In this document: positions 32,709 through 42,556 of the stretch, piece after piece
Layout: the number at the start of each line of letters is the position of its first letter
How positions within the stretch are numbered: the stretch's first letter is position 1
Source: Hyphomicrobiales bacterium
GTDB taxonomy: Bacteria; Pseudomonadota; Alphaproteobacteria; Rhizobiales; Rhizobiaceae
Assembly (NCBI GenBank): GCA_900469345.1
Contig: UBWZ01000018.1
Coordinates: 80,043-123,938, forward strand
DNA length: 43,896 bases
Direction: 5' to 3'
Made by a program: the position numbers and the translations under genes
The notes under the pieces: generated by a model
Database searches by the model: none
What the model was told of the DNA's origin: nothing
Seen by the model: only the letters and a program-made list of their open reading frames with translations

Positions 32709-33875
32709 ATGTCGCAGGCGCGGATCGTCGGTTGGGCGCATTCCAGGTTCGGCAAGTCGGACGCGTCCTCGACGCAGGAGCTGATGACGCAGGTCGTCAA
32801 GCCCGCGCTCGACCATGCCGGCGTTGCCGCCCGGGATGTGGACGGGATCTTCGTCGGCGTCTTCAACAACGGTTTCTCGAAGCAGGATTTCCAGGGAGCG
32901 CTGGTCGCCATGGCGGCCGACGGTCTGGACCACGTTCCGGCCGTGCGGATGGAAAATGCCTGTGCCACCGGTTCGGCCGCCCTTTATGCCGCGCTTGATT
33001 TCATCGACGCCGGCCGGGGCGATATCGCGCTGGTGGTCGGCGCGGAGAAGATGACCGCCGCTTCCACCGAAGCGACCGGCGACATCCTGCTCGGTGCTTC
33101 CTACCGCGATGAGGAGGCCGACGTGGAGGGTGGTTTTGCCGGCCTGTTCGGACGCATCGCCAGCCATTATTTCCAGCGCTACGGCGATCGTTCGGAAGAG
33201 CTGGCCCTGATCGCCGCCAAGAACCACGCCAATGGCCTCGCCAACCCCTACGCCCATATGCGGCGGGATTTGTCCTTCGATTTCTGCAACACGGTTTCCG
33301 AAAAGAACCCTTACGTCGCCGCACCCTTGCGGCGAACGGACTGTTCGCTGGTGTCCGACGGGGCGGCGGCGATGGTGATCGCCTCGGCTTCGGTTGCCGC
33401 CGGGCTGCAGCGGGCCGTCGCCTTTCGCGGCCGGGCGCATGTCAACGACATCCTCGCCTTGTCGCGGCGCGACCCGATCGCCTTCGAGGGCGCCCGGCTT
33501 GCCTGGCAGAAGGCCCTGGCGGATGGCGGCGTGACGCTGGACGATCTCAGCCTCGTCGAAACCCACGACTGTTTCACGATTGCCGAACTCATCGAATACG
33601 AAGCCATGGGGCTCGCCGAGCCCGGCAAGGGCTACCGCGTGATCCGGGAAGGCGTGACGCGCAAGGACGGCCGTCTGCCGGTCAATCCGTCCGGGGGCCT
33701 GAAATCGAAAGGCCATCCGATCGGCGCAACGGGTGTCTCCATGCATGTGATGGCGGCCATGCAGGTGTGCGGCGAGGCGGGCGAGATGCAGATCCCGGGG
33801 GCCTCGCTTGCCGGCGTGTTCAACATGGGAGGCGCGGCGGTCGCCAATTACGTCTCCATCCTGGAAAGGGTGTGA
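32709..33875 (+). CDS. Thiolase-family protein (SCP2-thiolase-like acetyl-CoA acetyltransferase)
   Basis: The 388-residue protein has the thiolase fold with nucleophile Cys85 in MENACATGSAAL, VETHDCFTIAE, and the C-terminal GGLKSKGHPIGATG histidine loop. The second catalytic Cys of classical thiolases (CxG) is replaced by NMGGAA, as in SCP2/SCPx-like members, so condensation activity is uncertain; thiolytic cleavage of branched or steroid-like acyl-CoA is the usual guess. AAGGAGGAG just before ATG 32709 is a strong ribosome-binding site. Divergent from the aromatic operon; no acyl-CoA partner genes lie beside it, and a link to the aromatic pathway is not shown. Confidence 0.85.
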   Translation: MSQARIVGWAHSRFGKSDASSTQELMTQVVKPALDHAGVAARDVDGIFVGVFNNGFSKQDFQGALVAMAADGLDHVPAVRMENACATGSAALYAALDFIDAGRGDIALVVGAEKMTAASTEATGDILLGASYRDEEADVEGGFAGLFGRIASHYFQRYGDRSEELALIAAKNHANGLANPYAHMRRDLSFDFCNTVSEKNPYVAAPLRRTDCSLVSDGAAAMVIASASVAAGLQRAVAFRGRAHVNDILALSRRDPIAFEGARLAWQKALADGGVTLDDLSLVETHDCFTIAELIEYEAMGLAEPGKGYRVIREGVTRKDGRLPVNPSGGLKSKGHPIGATGVSMHVMAAMQVCGEAGEMQIPGASLAGVFNMGGAAVANYVSILERV

Positions 33876-33996
33876 CAGCGCCGCAGCGCCGGCCGGCAAG
33901 CGGCTCGAAATAACCGCCGCGACGCATGGTTCGTTCGTTGACAAGTGCTTGCGGCCATTGGACAACAGCAGCCACGACGGGAGCCAGGGGGGCCTT

Positions 33997-36900
33997 ATGT
34001 CTATGCGCGCGGTTTTCGGCATATCAGCACTTCTTCTCTCCGTCCTCGCGCTTGCGCCGCCGCTTGTCGCCGCGGAACGGCGCATCGAGACGGCGGTCGA
34101 TTCCGACTATGCGGGGTTCGACCTGCGGACGACGAAAAATGTCAGCCAGGCCCAGTGCGAGGCGACGTGCATCGGCGACAATGCCTGCCGGGCCTTCACC
34201 TACAACGTCAAGGCCAAGTGGTGCTTTCTGAAGTCCGACTACAGCCAGCTCAATCCCTTCGTCGGCGCGGTGGCCGGCAAGATCGTCGAAGTCGCGGCCG
34301 AGCCCGATATCGGCGCGCCGGAGAAGCTTTCGTTCGTATCTGAAGAGCTTCTGCAGCAGGCGCGCGAAGAAAAGGCCGGGCTTGCGCTCGGCGACAACCA
34401 GCAGGGCTATGGCCTCGCCAACCTCAAGGCGGTCGCACAGAGCGAACTGGTCGCAGGGCGGTTCGACACGGCGATCTACAACTACAAGGGTGCACTTGCC
34501 CTCGTGCCCGACGACGCTTCGCTATGGCTCGAGCTTTCGCGGGCTGCCGCTACGGCGCCGAAAGACAATAGCGATGCCGCAAGCGAGGCGGTCCTGTCCG
34601 CCATCAACGGCTATCAGGCGTCGCGCACGACGCAGACCCGGGCCGATGCGCTGGCAGTTCTTGGCGCGGCACTTGCCAAGCAGGAAAGCTTCCGGCCCGC
34701 ACTCAGCGCCTACAAGGCGAGCCTCGCGCTCGTCAACGGCCGCATGGTGCAATCGGCCTACAACGTCCTGCGCGAACTTCACGGGTTCCGCGTCACCGGC
34801 AATACGGTCGACAACGACAGCGCCAATCCGCGCGCCTGCGTGCAGTTTTCCGAACCGCTGGTGAAAAGCGGCGTCGACTACGCCCCCTTCGTCGTGCTCG
34901 ACGGCAAGGCCCCGAAGGCGATGGAAGCCAAGGACAGCCAGATCTGCGTCGAGGGCCTGACGCATGGACAGCGCTACAAGCTGTCGCTGCGGCGCGGATT
35001 GCCGTCCTCCGTCGACGAGCCGCTGCTGGCGCAGGTCGATCTCGACATCTACGTCAAGGATCGCTCGCCGACCGTACGCTTTACCGGCGACAGCTTCGTG
35101 CTGCCGTCGACGGCGCGGCGCGGCATTCCGCTGGTTTCGGTCAATACGGAGAAGGCCGATCTCAAGCTCTACCGCGTCGGCGACCGCAATGTCGCAGCGC
35201 TTCTCGCCAATTCGCAGTTCCTCAGCCAGATGGACGGCTATACCGCCAGCCAGATCGAGGCGCAGAACGGCGAGCTGGTCTGGCAGGGCACGATCGACAT
35301 CGGCCGCGACCTCAACAAGGACGTGGTGACCAGCTTCCCGGTCGACGAAGCGTTGCCGGCCCGCAAGCCGGGCGTCTACGTGCTGACTGCCGCCGCCTCC
35401 AACGCGACCACGCAGGAATATGACAGCCGGGCGACGCAATGGTTCGTGGTCTCCGATATAGGCCTCACCACCTATGCCGGAACGGACGGCCTGCACGTGT
35501 TTGCCCGCTCGCTGGGGACGGCCAAGCCGATCGCCGACGCCGATCTGCAGCTGATCGCCAAGAACAACGAGATCCTCGGAACCGCCAAGACCGATGCGGA
35601 CGGTCGCGCCGTCTTTACCGCCGGCCTGATCCGCGGTGCGGCGGCCATGGTGCCGGCCGTGCTGTCTGCCCAGAGCAAGGGCGAGGACTATGTGTTCCTC
35701 GACATGACGCGGGCCGGCTTCGACCTGTCCGACCGTGGCGTCACCGGCCGGCCTGCGCCCGGCGCGATCGATATCCTGCCGTGGACGGAACGGGGCATCT
35801 ACCGGCCGGGCGAAACCGTGCATGCGACCGCGCTGGCGCGCAACATCGATGCGACCGCGACGCCGAACCTGCCGCTGACCTTCGTCTTCCAGCGTCCGGA
35901 CGGCGTCGAGGAGCGACGCTTCGTCAACAACGGCTCGCTCGGCGGCTATGCGCTTGACCTGCCGCTGCTCGGCTCGGCCATGCGCGGCACCTGGACGATG
36001 CAGGTGTTTGCCGATCCCAAGGGCACGGCGCTCGCGCAAAAGACCTTCCTGGTCGACGATTTCGTGCCGGATCGCATCGAGTTCGACATGACCAGCGACA
36101 CGACGGAAATCGAGATCGGCAAGCCGGTTCCGGTGACGGTCGCGGGACGCTTCCTCTATGGCGCGCCGGCAGCCGGCCTCGGGCTTGAGGGCGAGATCGC
36201 CCTCAAGCCGACCCGCGAGAGCGCGGCATTCCCGGGCTACCAGTTCGGGCTGAATGACGAGGACGAGACCGAGGCGGTGCGCACGACGCTCGATGCGCTG
36301 GAGCCGACCGACGAGGACGGCAAGGCCAGTTTCGACGCGGCCGTTTCGGAAGCGCCGTCGACGACGCAGCTCGTCAAGGCCGAGATCACGGTACGGATGC
36401 GCGAGGCGGGGGGCCGCGCCGTCGAGCGCTCGCTCAGCCTGCCGGTGAAGGCCGACGGCGGCCGGATCGGCATCAAGCCGGAATTTGCCGGCGACCTGGC
36501 GGAAAACGCGGTCGGCACCTTCAACGTCATCTCCGTCGATGCGGAAGGACAGAAGCAGCCAGCCAAGGGCCTGTTGTGGAAGCTGGTGAAGATCGACCAG
36601 GACTTCCAATGGTATCGCGACGGATCGGCCTGGCGCTTCGAACCGGTGACGAAGACCCGGCAGGTGGCGAACGGCACGGTCGACGCCACCACGGACGGCG
36701 GCAAGATCGCGGTGCCCGTGCAGTGGGGCAGCTACCGCCTCGAAGTCGAAACGGCATCGCCCGGCGGGCCGCAGTCGAGCGTCGCGTTCGACGCCGGCTG
36801 GTTCGTGACGGCGAGCTCCAGCGAAACGCCGGATGCCTTGCAGATCGCACTCGACAAGCCGAGCTACAAGGTGGGCGAGACGGCCAAGCTCAAGGTCTCG

Positions 36901-39444
36901 GCCCGCTATGCCGGCGAATTGCTGGTGACCTCCGGCGCCGAAAGTCTGGTTTCGGTGCAGACCGCGAGCCTTGGCGCCGATGGCGGCGAGGTGGAGATCC
37001 CGGTAACGGCCGCCTGGGGTGCCGGCTCCTATGTCACCGCGACCCTTTTCAGGCCCGGCGAAGCGCGCGAAAGCCGCATGCCGATGCGGGCCATCGGGAT
37101 CACCTGGCTGAAGGTCGACCCGGAAAGTCGCAACCTCGCCGTTTCGATCGAAGCGCCGGAAAAGACGCTGCCGCGGCAGCCGCTCGACATCGCGCTGCAG
37201 GTCTCCGGGGCCGGTGCGCGCGAGGAAGCCTATGTGACCGTGGCTGCGGTCGACGTGGGCATCCTCAACCTCACCCGCTACGAACCGCCGGCGCCGGACG
37301 CCTGGTATTTCGGCCAGCGACAGCTGGGGCTGGAGATCCGCGACATCTACGGAAGACTGATCGATGGGTCGCTCGGTGCCACCGGCCGGCTGCGGACCGG
37401 CGGCGACGGCGGGGTTTCGCTGCAGGCAAGCCCGCCAAAGGAAAAGCTCGTCGCCTTCTTCTCCGGCCCGGTGCGGCTGGACGGCGAGGGCAAGGCGCAT
37501 GTCTCCTTCGATATCCCGCAGTTCAACGGCACGGCCCGGGTGATGGCGGTGGCCTGGACGAAAACCGGCGTCGGCCATGGCGTCAGGGATGTGGTCATCC
37601 GCGATCCGATCGTGGTGACGGCCAGCCTGCCGCGCTTCCTCGCGCCCGGTGACGACAGCAATCTGCGGCTCGACATCGCCAACACGGATGCGCCGGCCGG
37701 CACCTACGATCTTGCCGTGACGACCAATGCGCCGGTCGCGGTCGGCCAGAGCGCCATCAAGCCCGTGACGCTGGCGGCCGGCGGCAAGGCGGACATCACC
37801 ATTCCCCTGGTCGGCATCCAGCCGGGCGACGGGACGGTCGCGATCCGCCTGACGAACGGCTCCGGCCTGTCGCTGGAGCAGGTGCTGGATATCCCGGTTC
37901 GCCCGGCGGCCCTGCCGGTCACCGAGCGGCGGCTCGTCGAGCTGAAGCCGGGCGGCAGCGTGACCGTCGATCAGGCGCTCCTGGCGGACAGCGTGCTGCA
38001 GGGTGCCTCGGTCAGCGTGAATGTCAGCCGCTCCACCGCCTTCGACGTTCCGGCCCTGTTGATGAGCCTCGACCGCTATCCCTACGGCTGCGCCGAGCAG
38101 ACAACCAGCCGGGCCCTGCCGCTGCTGTATCTCAGCGAGATGGCCGTGCAGAACGGGCTGTTGGACGAGGCCGAGGTCAAGAAACGGGTGCAGGATGCGA
38201 TCTACAGGGTCCTGTCCTACCAGTCCTCGACCGGCAGTTTCGGCCTCTGGGGGCCGGACAGCGGCGACCTGTGGCTCGACGCCTATGTGAGCGATTTCCT
38301 GTCCCGGGCGCGCGAGCAGGGCTATGACGTGCCGGAGCAGGCCTTGGTCCAGGCGCTCGAGAACCTGCAGAACGCACTCGGCTACACGACCAACGTCAAG
38401 GACCAGGGCAACGAGATGGCCTATGCCCTCTATGTGCTCGCCCGCAACCGCAAGGCCGCGATCAGCGACCTGCGCTACTACGCCGACATGTCGCTCAACG
38501 ATTTCCCGACGCCGCTCGCCAAGGCCCATATCGCCGCGGCGCTGTCGCTCTACGGCGACGGCCAGCGGGCCCAGGCGATCTTCGGGCAGTCGCTGCAGAT
38601 GTCGCAGGACGCGCAGCTGCACAAGGTCAGCCTGGTCCGCTCCGACTACGGCTCGTCGCTGCGCGACGGTGCCGCCGTGCTCGCTCTTGCGGCGGAAAGC
38701 CGGCCGGTGCCGCCGATCGTGCCGCAGCTCGCCAGCATCGTCGCCAAGGAGTGGAGCGCCAAGACGTATACGAGCACGCAGGAGCAGACCTGGATGCTGC
38801 TTGCAGCCCGCGCCCTGCAGAAGGGCGACGACGACCTGCAGCTCGACGTCAACGGCACGGGACACCGGGGAACGCTGATGTCGAGGGTGACGGGCGAGGT
38901 GCTGATCGACCGTCCGATCACGATCCGCAACACCAGCAGCGCGGCCCTGTCGGCAGCAATCACGACGGTCGCCGTTCCGGCGCAGCCGCTCGCCGCCGGC
39001 GGCGACGGTTTTGCCATCACCCGGACGTATTACGGGATGGACGGCGAGGAGGCGAATGTCAGCGAGGCGCAGCAGAACGAGCGCTACGTCGTGGTGCTGA
39101 AGGTCACTGAAACCAATGCCTGGCCGTCGCGGATCGTGGTGACGGACCTTTTGCCGGCCGGTTTCGAGATAGACAACCCCAGCATCGTCAGCAGCGCGAG
39201 CCTTGGCAATTTCGAGTGGCTCGAGGAGGTGCAGCCGGCGCACACGGAGTTCCGCAACGATCGCTTCGTCGCGGCCTTCAACCGGTCGGCCGCCGATGCC
39301 CGGGAGATCACGCTTGCCTATGTGGTGCGGGCGGTGACGCCCGGCGTCTATGATCATCCGGCCGCCCAGGTGGAAGACATGTACCGCCCGCAGTTTTCGG
39401 CGCGCACGGCGAGCGGCAAGATGGAGGTCCGTGCCGCGCAGTAG
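33997..39444 (+). CDS. Alpha-2-macroglobulin family protein with N-terminal PAN domain
   Basis: This 1815-residue periplasmic protein traps proteases through a reactive thioester. A signal peptide (cleavage near VAA|ERR, residue 26) leads into a PAN/apple-like domain with Cys54, 58, 64 and 76, then a TPR-like helical part (about 110-250), macroglobulin (MG) domains, and the thioester GCAEQ at Cys1365 followed by the alpha-helical thioester barrel and a receptor-like end. Unlike E. coli YfhM it has no lipobox cysteine. Start 33997 follows a G-rich site; the frame's earlier part overlaps the thiolase gene. pbpC follows 6 bases later, the known pairing in which A2M protects and PBP1C repairs the envelope after attack. 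Confidence 0.92.
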   Translation: MSMRAVFGISALLLSVLALAPPLVAAERRIETAVDSDYAGFDLRTTKNVSQAQCEATCIGDNACRAFTYNVKAKWCFLKSDYSQLNPFVGAVAGKIVEVAAEPDIGAPEKLSFVSEELLQQAREEKAGLALGDNQQGYGLANLKAVAQSELVAGRFDTAIYNYKGALALVPDDASLWLELSRAAATAPKDNSDAASEAVLSAINGYQASRTTQTRADALAVLGAALAKQESFRPALSAYKASLALVNGRMVQSAYNVLRELHGFRVTGNTVDNDSANPRACVQFSEPLVKSGVDYAPFVVLDGKAPKAMEAKDSQICVEGLTHGQRYKLSLRRGLPSSVDEPLLAQVDLDIYVKDRSPTVRFTGDSFVLPSTARRGIPLVSVNTEKADLKLYRVGDRNVAALLANSQFLSQMDGYTASQIEAQNGELVWQGTIDIGRDLNKDVVTSFPVDEALPARKPGVYVLTAAASNATTQEYDSRATQWFVVSDIGLTTYAGTDGLHVFARSLGTAKPIADADLQLIAKNNEILGTAKTDADGRAVFTAGLIRGAAAMVPAVLSAQSKGEDYVFLDMTRAGFDLSDRGVTGRPAPGAIDILPWTERGIYRPGETVHATALARNIDATATPNLPLTFVFQRPDGVEERRFVNNGSLGGYALDLPLLGSAMRGTWTMQVFADPKGTALAQKTFLVDDFVPDRIEFDMTSDTTEIEIGKPVPVTVAGRFLYGAPAAGLGLEGEIALKPTRESAAFPGYQFGLNDEDETEAVRTTLDALEPTDEDGKASFDAAVSEAPSTTQLVKAEITVRMREAGGRAVERSLSLPVKADGGRIGIKPEFAGDLAENAVGTFNVISVDAEGQKQPAKGLLWKLVKIDQDFQWYRDGSAWRFEPVTKTRQVANGTVDATTDGGKIAVPVQWGSYRLEVETASPGGPQSSVAFDAGWFVTASSSETPDALQIALDKPSYKVGETAKLKVSARYAGELLVTSGAESLVSVQTASLGADGGEVEIPVTAAWGAGSYVTATLFRPGEARESRMPMRAIGITWLKVDPESRNLAVSIEAPEKTLPRQPLDIALQVSGAGAREEAYVTVAAVDVGILNLTRYEPPAPDAWYFGQRQLGLEIRDIYGRLIDGSLGATGRLRTGGDGGVSLQASPPKEKLVAFFSGPVRLDGEGKAHVSFDIPQFNGTARVMAVAWTKTGVGHGVRDVVIRDPIVVTASLPRFLAPGDDSNLRLDIANTDAPAGTYDLAVTTNAPVAVGQSAIKPVTLAAGGKADITIPLVGIQPGDGTVAIRLTNGSGLSLEQVLDIPVRPAALPVTERRLVELKPGGSVTVDQALLADSVLQGASVSVNVSRSTAFDVPALLMSLDRYPYGCAEQTTSRALPLLYLSEMAVQNGLLDEAEVKKRVQDAIYRVLSYQSSTGSFGLWGPDSGDLWLDAYVSDFLSRAREQGYDVPEQALVQALENLQNALGYTTNVKDQGNEMAYALYVLARNRKAAISDLRYYADMSLNDFPTPLAKAHIAAALSLYGDGQRAQAIFGQSLQMSQDAQLHKVSLVRSDYGSSLRDGAAVLALAAESRPVPPIVPQLASIVAKEWSAKTYTSTQEQTWMLLAARALQKGDDDLQLDVNGTGHRGTLMSRVTGEVLIDRPITIRNTSSAALSAAITTVAVPAQPLAAGGDGFAITRTYYGMDGEEANVSEAQQNERYVVVLKVTETNAWPSRIVVTDLLPAGFEIDNPSIVSSASLGNFEWLEEVQPAHTEFRNDRFVAAFNRSAADAREITLAYVVRAVTPGVYDHPAAQVEDMYRPQFSARTASGKMEVRAAQ

Positions 39445-39450
39445 CGGCCG

Positions 39451-41541
39451 ATGACGAGTATGAAACGCAGGTCGAAACTGCTTCTGGGACTTGCCGGTAC
39501 CGGTCTGCTTCTGGCGGGTGCCGTGCTCGGCCTCGATGCGGCGGACAGGGCCTATCCGCCGCCGCTCGACGCGGCGACGACGCAATCCGTCGAGGTGCAG
39601 GATGCCGATGGCGACCTGCTTCGGGCGTTTGCCACCCGTGAAGGCCGCTGGCGGCTGAAGACCGGCCTCGACGCGGTCGATCCGCGTCTTGTCGACATGC
39701 TGGTCGCCTATGAGGACCAGCGCTTCTACGCCCATTCCGGGGTGGATTTCCGCGCGCTGGGACGGGCGGCGCTGCAGTTCGTCAGCAACGGGCGCATCGT
39801 CTCGGGCGCCTCGACGCTTTCCATGCAGGTGGCGCGACTGATCGAACCGCGCCAGTCCCGCACGCTGTCGGCAAAGCTTCGGCAATTGCTGCGGGCGGTG
39901 CAGATCGAGCGGCGGCTGAGCAAGGCCCAGATCCTCGAGCTCTATCTCACCCATGCGCCCTATGGCGGCAATCTGGAAGGCGTGCGGGCGGCGAGCCTTG
40001 CCTATTTCGGCAAGGAGCCGCGGCGCCTGACGCTGTCGGAGGCAGCGCTTCTGGTGGCGCTGCCGCAATCGCCCGAGGCCCGGCGGCCGGACCGGCATCC
40101 GGAAGCGGCGCGGCAGGCGCGCAGCCGGGTGCTGATGCGGGCGGCCGTTGCGGCGCTGACCGGCGAAGGCGAGGCGGAGAGGGCATCGGCCGATCCGGTG
40201 CCGCGGCGGCGGTTGCAGCTGCCGGCGCTCGCCGCGCATCTGGCAGAAGCGGCGATCCGCAAGGATCCGCGGGCGCAGCGGCATCGCACGACGCTGAAGC
40301 GCAGCGTCCAGAGCGCGCTCGAGCAGGTGGCGCGGGAGGCGGCGGCCAAGTTCTCACCCAAGGTGTCGCTCGCCATGGTGATGGCCGACGCGACGACGGG
40401 GGCGATCCTCGGCGAGGTGGGATCGGCCGATTATTTCGATGCCAGCCGGTCCGGCTGGGTGGACATGACGCGGGTCACCCGCTCGCCGGGCTCGACGCTG
40501 AAGCCGTTCATCTACGGGCTTGCGTTCGAACAGGGGCTGGTTTCCCAGGAAACCATCATCGAGGACCGGCCGGCGGACTTCTTCGGCTACCGGCCGAAGA
40601 ATTTCGACATGACCTACCAGGGCGACGTGACCGTGCGCCAGGCGCTGCAGCTGTCGCTCAACGTGCCGGCCGTTCGGCTGCTGGATGCGCTCGGTCCCTC
40701 GCGGCTGATGATCCGCTTCCGCCGCGTCGACGTGCGGCCCGTGCTGCCGCCGAGCGAGGCGCCGGGGCTGGCGATCGGGCTTGGCGGCGTCGGGATTACG
40801 CTCAAGGATCTCGTGCAGGCCTATGCGGGGCTCGCCAATCGCGGCAAGCCCGTGCGGCTCGGCGACGGCATCCAGGACTTGCCCGGGCCGATCGACGGGG
40901 AGCCGCTGTTGGAGCCGCAGGCGGTGTGGAACGTCGCCGACATCCTGTCCGACGTGATGCCGCCGATCGGCAGCCGGCGGCTCGGCATCGCCTACAAGAC
41001 CGGCACCAGCTACGGCTACCGCGACGCCTGGTCGGTCGGCTTCGACGGCCGCCATGTGCTCGGCGTCTGGGTCGGGCGGCCGGACAATGGCGCGGTGCCG
41101 GGGATCGCCGGCTACATGACGGCGGCACCGCTGCTGTTCGAGGCGTTTTCCAAATCCGGCGTCACCATGACGCCGCTGCCGCCGGCGCCGCCCGGTGCCA
41201 CGCATATCGCGCAGGGCGACCTGCCGATCAGCCAGCGGCGGTTTTCCGTGACGGCGGGCGGCCTGTTTTCCGCTTCGACGCGGGAGCCGGCACCGCAGAT
41301 CGTCTATCCGCCCGAGGGCGCAAGGGTCGATCTCGGCGCCGGGGCGGGCGCGATCTCACCGCTCGTCATCAAGCTGCAGGGCGGCCGGGCGCCGTTCCGC
41401 TGGCTTGCCAACGGCCAGCCGCTTGCCGAGATCTCGCGCCGGCGCACCAGCGAGTGGCTGCCGGACGGCGCCGGCTATTCGACGCTGACGGTGATCGACG
41501 CCGCCGGCCGGGCCGCGAGCGTCCGGTTCTTCGTGGAGTAG
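39451..41541 (+). CDS. pbpC: Penicillin-binding protein 1C
   Basis: The 696-residue inner-membrane-anchored enzyme makes and cross-links peptidoglycan. After an N-terminal membrane anchor (residues 9-28) comes the GT51 glycosyltransferase with catalytic Glu88 in YEDQRFYAHSGVD and GASTLSMQVARL, then the transpeptidase with S348-T-L-K351, S402-L-N404 and K516-T-G-T, and a C-terminal BiPBP_C beta domain. All catalytic motifs are intact. ATG 39451 is 6 bases after the macroglobulin stop; ATG 39460 (MKRRSK) is a possible alternative and neither has a strong ribosome-binding site. Co-transcribed with the macroglobulin gene. Confidence 0.94.
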   Translation: MTSMKRRSKLLLGLAGTGLLLAGAVLGLDAADRAYPPPLDAATTQSVEVQDADGDLLRAFATREGRWRLKTGLDAVDPRLVDMLVAYEDQRFYAHSGVDFRALGRAALQFVSNGRIVSGASTLSMQVARLIEPRQSRTLSAKLRQLLRAVQIERRLSKAQILELYLTHAPYGGNLEGVRAASLAYFGKEPRRLTLSEAALLVALPQSPEARRPDRHPEAARQARSRVLMRAAVAALTGEGEAERASADPVPRRRLQLPALAAHLAEAAIRKDPRAQRHRTTLKRSVQSALEQVAREAAAKFSPKVSLAMVMADATTGAILGEVGSADYFDASRSGWVDMTRVTRSPGSTLKPFIYGLAFEQGLVSQETIIEDRPADFFGYRPKNFDMTYQGDVTVRQALQLSLNVPAVRLLDALGPSRLMIRFRRVDVRPVLPPSEAPGLAIGLGGVGITLKDLVQAYAGLANRGKPVRLGDGIQDLPGPIDGEPLLEPQAVWNVADILSDVMPPIGSRRLGIAYKTGTSYGYRDAWSVGFDGRHVLGVWVGRPDNGAVPGIAGYMTAAPLLFEAFSKSGVTMTPLPPAPPGATHIAQGDLPISQRRFSVTAGGLFSASTREPAPQIVYPPEGARVDLGAGAGAISPLVIKLQGGRAPFRWLANGQPLAEISRRRTSEWLPDGAGYSTLTVIDAAGRAASVRFFVE

Positions 41542-41679
41542 GGCGGAGGGGGAGGTCCCTCACTCCGGCGCTTGGGCAGAAGCCCTAGGCGGCGTGCGTG
41601 CAACGCCACCCGGTGGCACAGCCTCCACCGTCTCATCCTCGGGCACGTCCCTCTCCTATCCTCGGTCTTGAACCCCTCC

Positions 41680-41749
41680 GTCATCCTCGGGCTTGACCCG
41701 AGGATCCACGCCCGGACCCTTGGATCCTCGGGTCAAGCCCGAGGATGAC
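41680..41749. repeat. Perfect 29-bp inverted repeat (rhizobial palindrome)
   Basis: Arms at 41680-41708 and 41721-41749 are exact reverse complements separated by 12 bases. Each arm itself is a palindrome (cctcgggcttgacccgagg). It lies 138 bases after pbpC and would form a very strong cruciform or, in RNA, a terminator-like stem without U-tract. Part of the 473-base gene-free gap after pbpC. Confidence 0.9.
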
Positions 41750-41926
41750 GACGGAAAGGTTGGAGGACGACAGAGGAGAGGTTGCAGGATGACGGAGGAG
41801 GGTGGAGATCGAGAGGGCGGAGGACGAGAGGTTGGAGGACGAGAGGGTGGAGGACACGGGGGATGGAGGACGAGAGGGTAAAGGGCGACGGCGGATTGGT
41901 CGGAGGACGGAAGAGGAGAGGTGTTG
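41741..41926. repeat. Degenerate polypurine tandem repeat, unit about 15-22 bp
   Basis: About ten imperfect units on a GAGGACGAGAGGKTG theme follow each other. Clearest are 41820-41834, 41835-41849 and 41866-41880 (15 bp each); outer units are 20-24 bp. The plus strand is almost pure purine. The first unit is the right end of the 41680 inverted repeat, as if the array grew from it. No protein is evident in this stretch. Confidence 0.75.
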
Positions 41927-42014
41927 GCCGTGAGGCGGATGGCGGCATCGGACGCGCCTTGAAGCCCGCGTGAAATCAGCGGACACTGTCATCAGCGCCA
42001 TGGAGGGGAAGCCG

Positions 42015-42518
42015 ATGAACGAGCAAGTGGGTAGTGCAGCCGGCAAGCAGAACGCGACGTCGGTCGAGCGGCGCGGGGACCGCGAACTCGTCGCGACGCG
42101 GCTGTTCGATGCACCGGCGGGCGCGGTGTTCGATGCGTGGAGCCGGTCCGAGCTCTTCCAGCGCTGGTGGGTGCCGAAATCGGTGCCGGGTCTGTCGCTT
42201 GTCGCCTGCGATCTGGATGTCCGCACCGGCGGAACCTACCGGCTCGAATTCGGCATGGCGTCGTCGGGAACGGCTGCTTTCCACGGCAGATATCTTGAGG
42301 TGGTGGCGAATGAGCGCATCGTCTGGACCAATGACGAGGACGCGGACGGCGCGGTGACGACGGTGGTCCTCGAAGACCAGGCCGGCAAGACGCTGCTGCG
42401 CTACCACGAGGCCTATCCGTCCGAAGCGGCACTCGAGGAGGCGCTGCAGGGCTCGGCCACCGCATTGCCGGAGCAGTTCGATCAACTGGAGGAGATGCTG
42501 GAGAGCATGGGAGATTAG
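42015..42518 (+). CDS. SRPBCC / AHSA1-like domain protein
   Basis: The 167-residue single-domain protein belongs to the AHSA1 (activator of Hsp90 ATPase homologue) branch of the START/SRPBCC helix-grip fold. Family stretches are TRLFDAPAGAVFDAWS, FQRWWVPKSV and VRTGGTYRLEF, then a C-terminal helix. Such proteins bind hydrophobic ligands or act as uncharacterised stress proteins and often travel with an ArsR regulator, which is absent here. ATG 42015 follows GGAGGGG at 42002-42008; a GTG at 41970 and ATG at 42000 are less likely. It stands alone among repeats. Confidence 0.82.
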   Translation: MNEQVGSAAGKQNATSVERRGDRELVATRLFDAPAGAVFDAWSRSELFQRWWVPKSVPGLSLVACDLDVRTGGTYRLEFGMASSGTAAFHGRYLEVVANERIVWTNDEDADGAVTTVVLEDQAGKTLLRYHEAYPSEAALEEALQGSATALPEQFDQLEEMLESMGD

Positions 42519-42556
42519 GTTTGGCGAGCGTGGCGGGTCGCGTAGGACGGGCGTTT

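Noticed and set aside
33808..33996. Upstream extension of the macroglobulin frame into the thiolase gene
   Set aside because: The extension lacks any signal sequence at its start and overlaps the thiolase coding end; the signal peptide begins at 33997.
34522..40284. Very long minus-strand open frame (about 1920 codons) opposite the macroglobulin and pbpC genes
   Set aside because: It is an Arg/His/Asp-rich shadow produced by GC-rich codon bias; it has no domain motifs and crosses two well-supported plus-strand genes.
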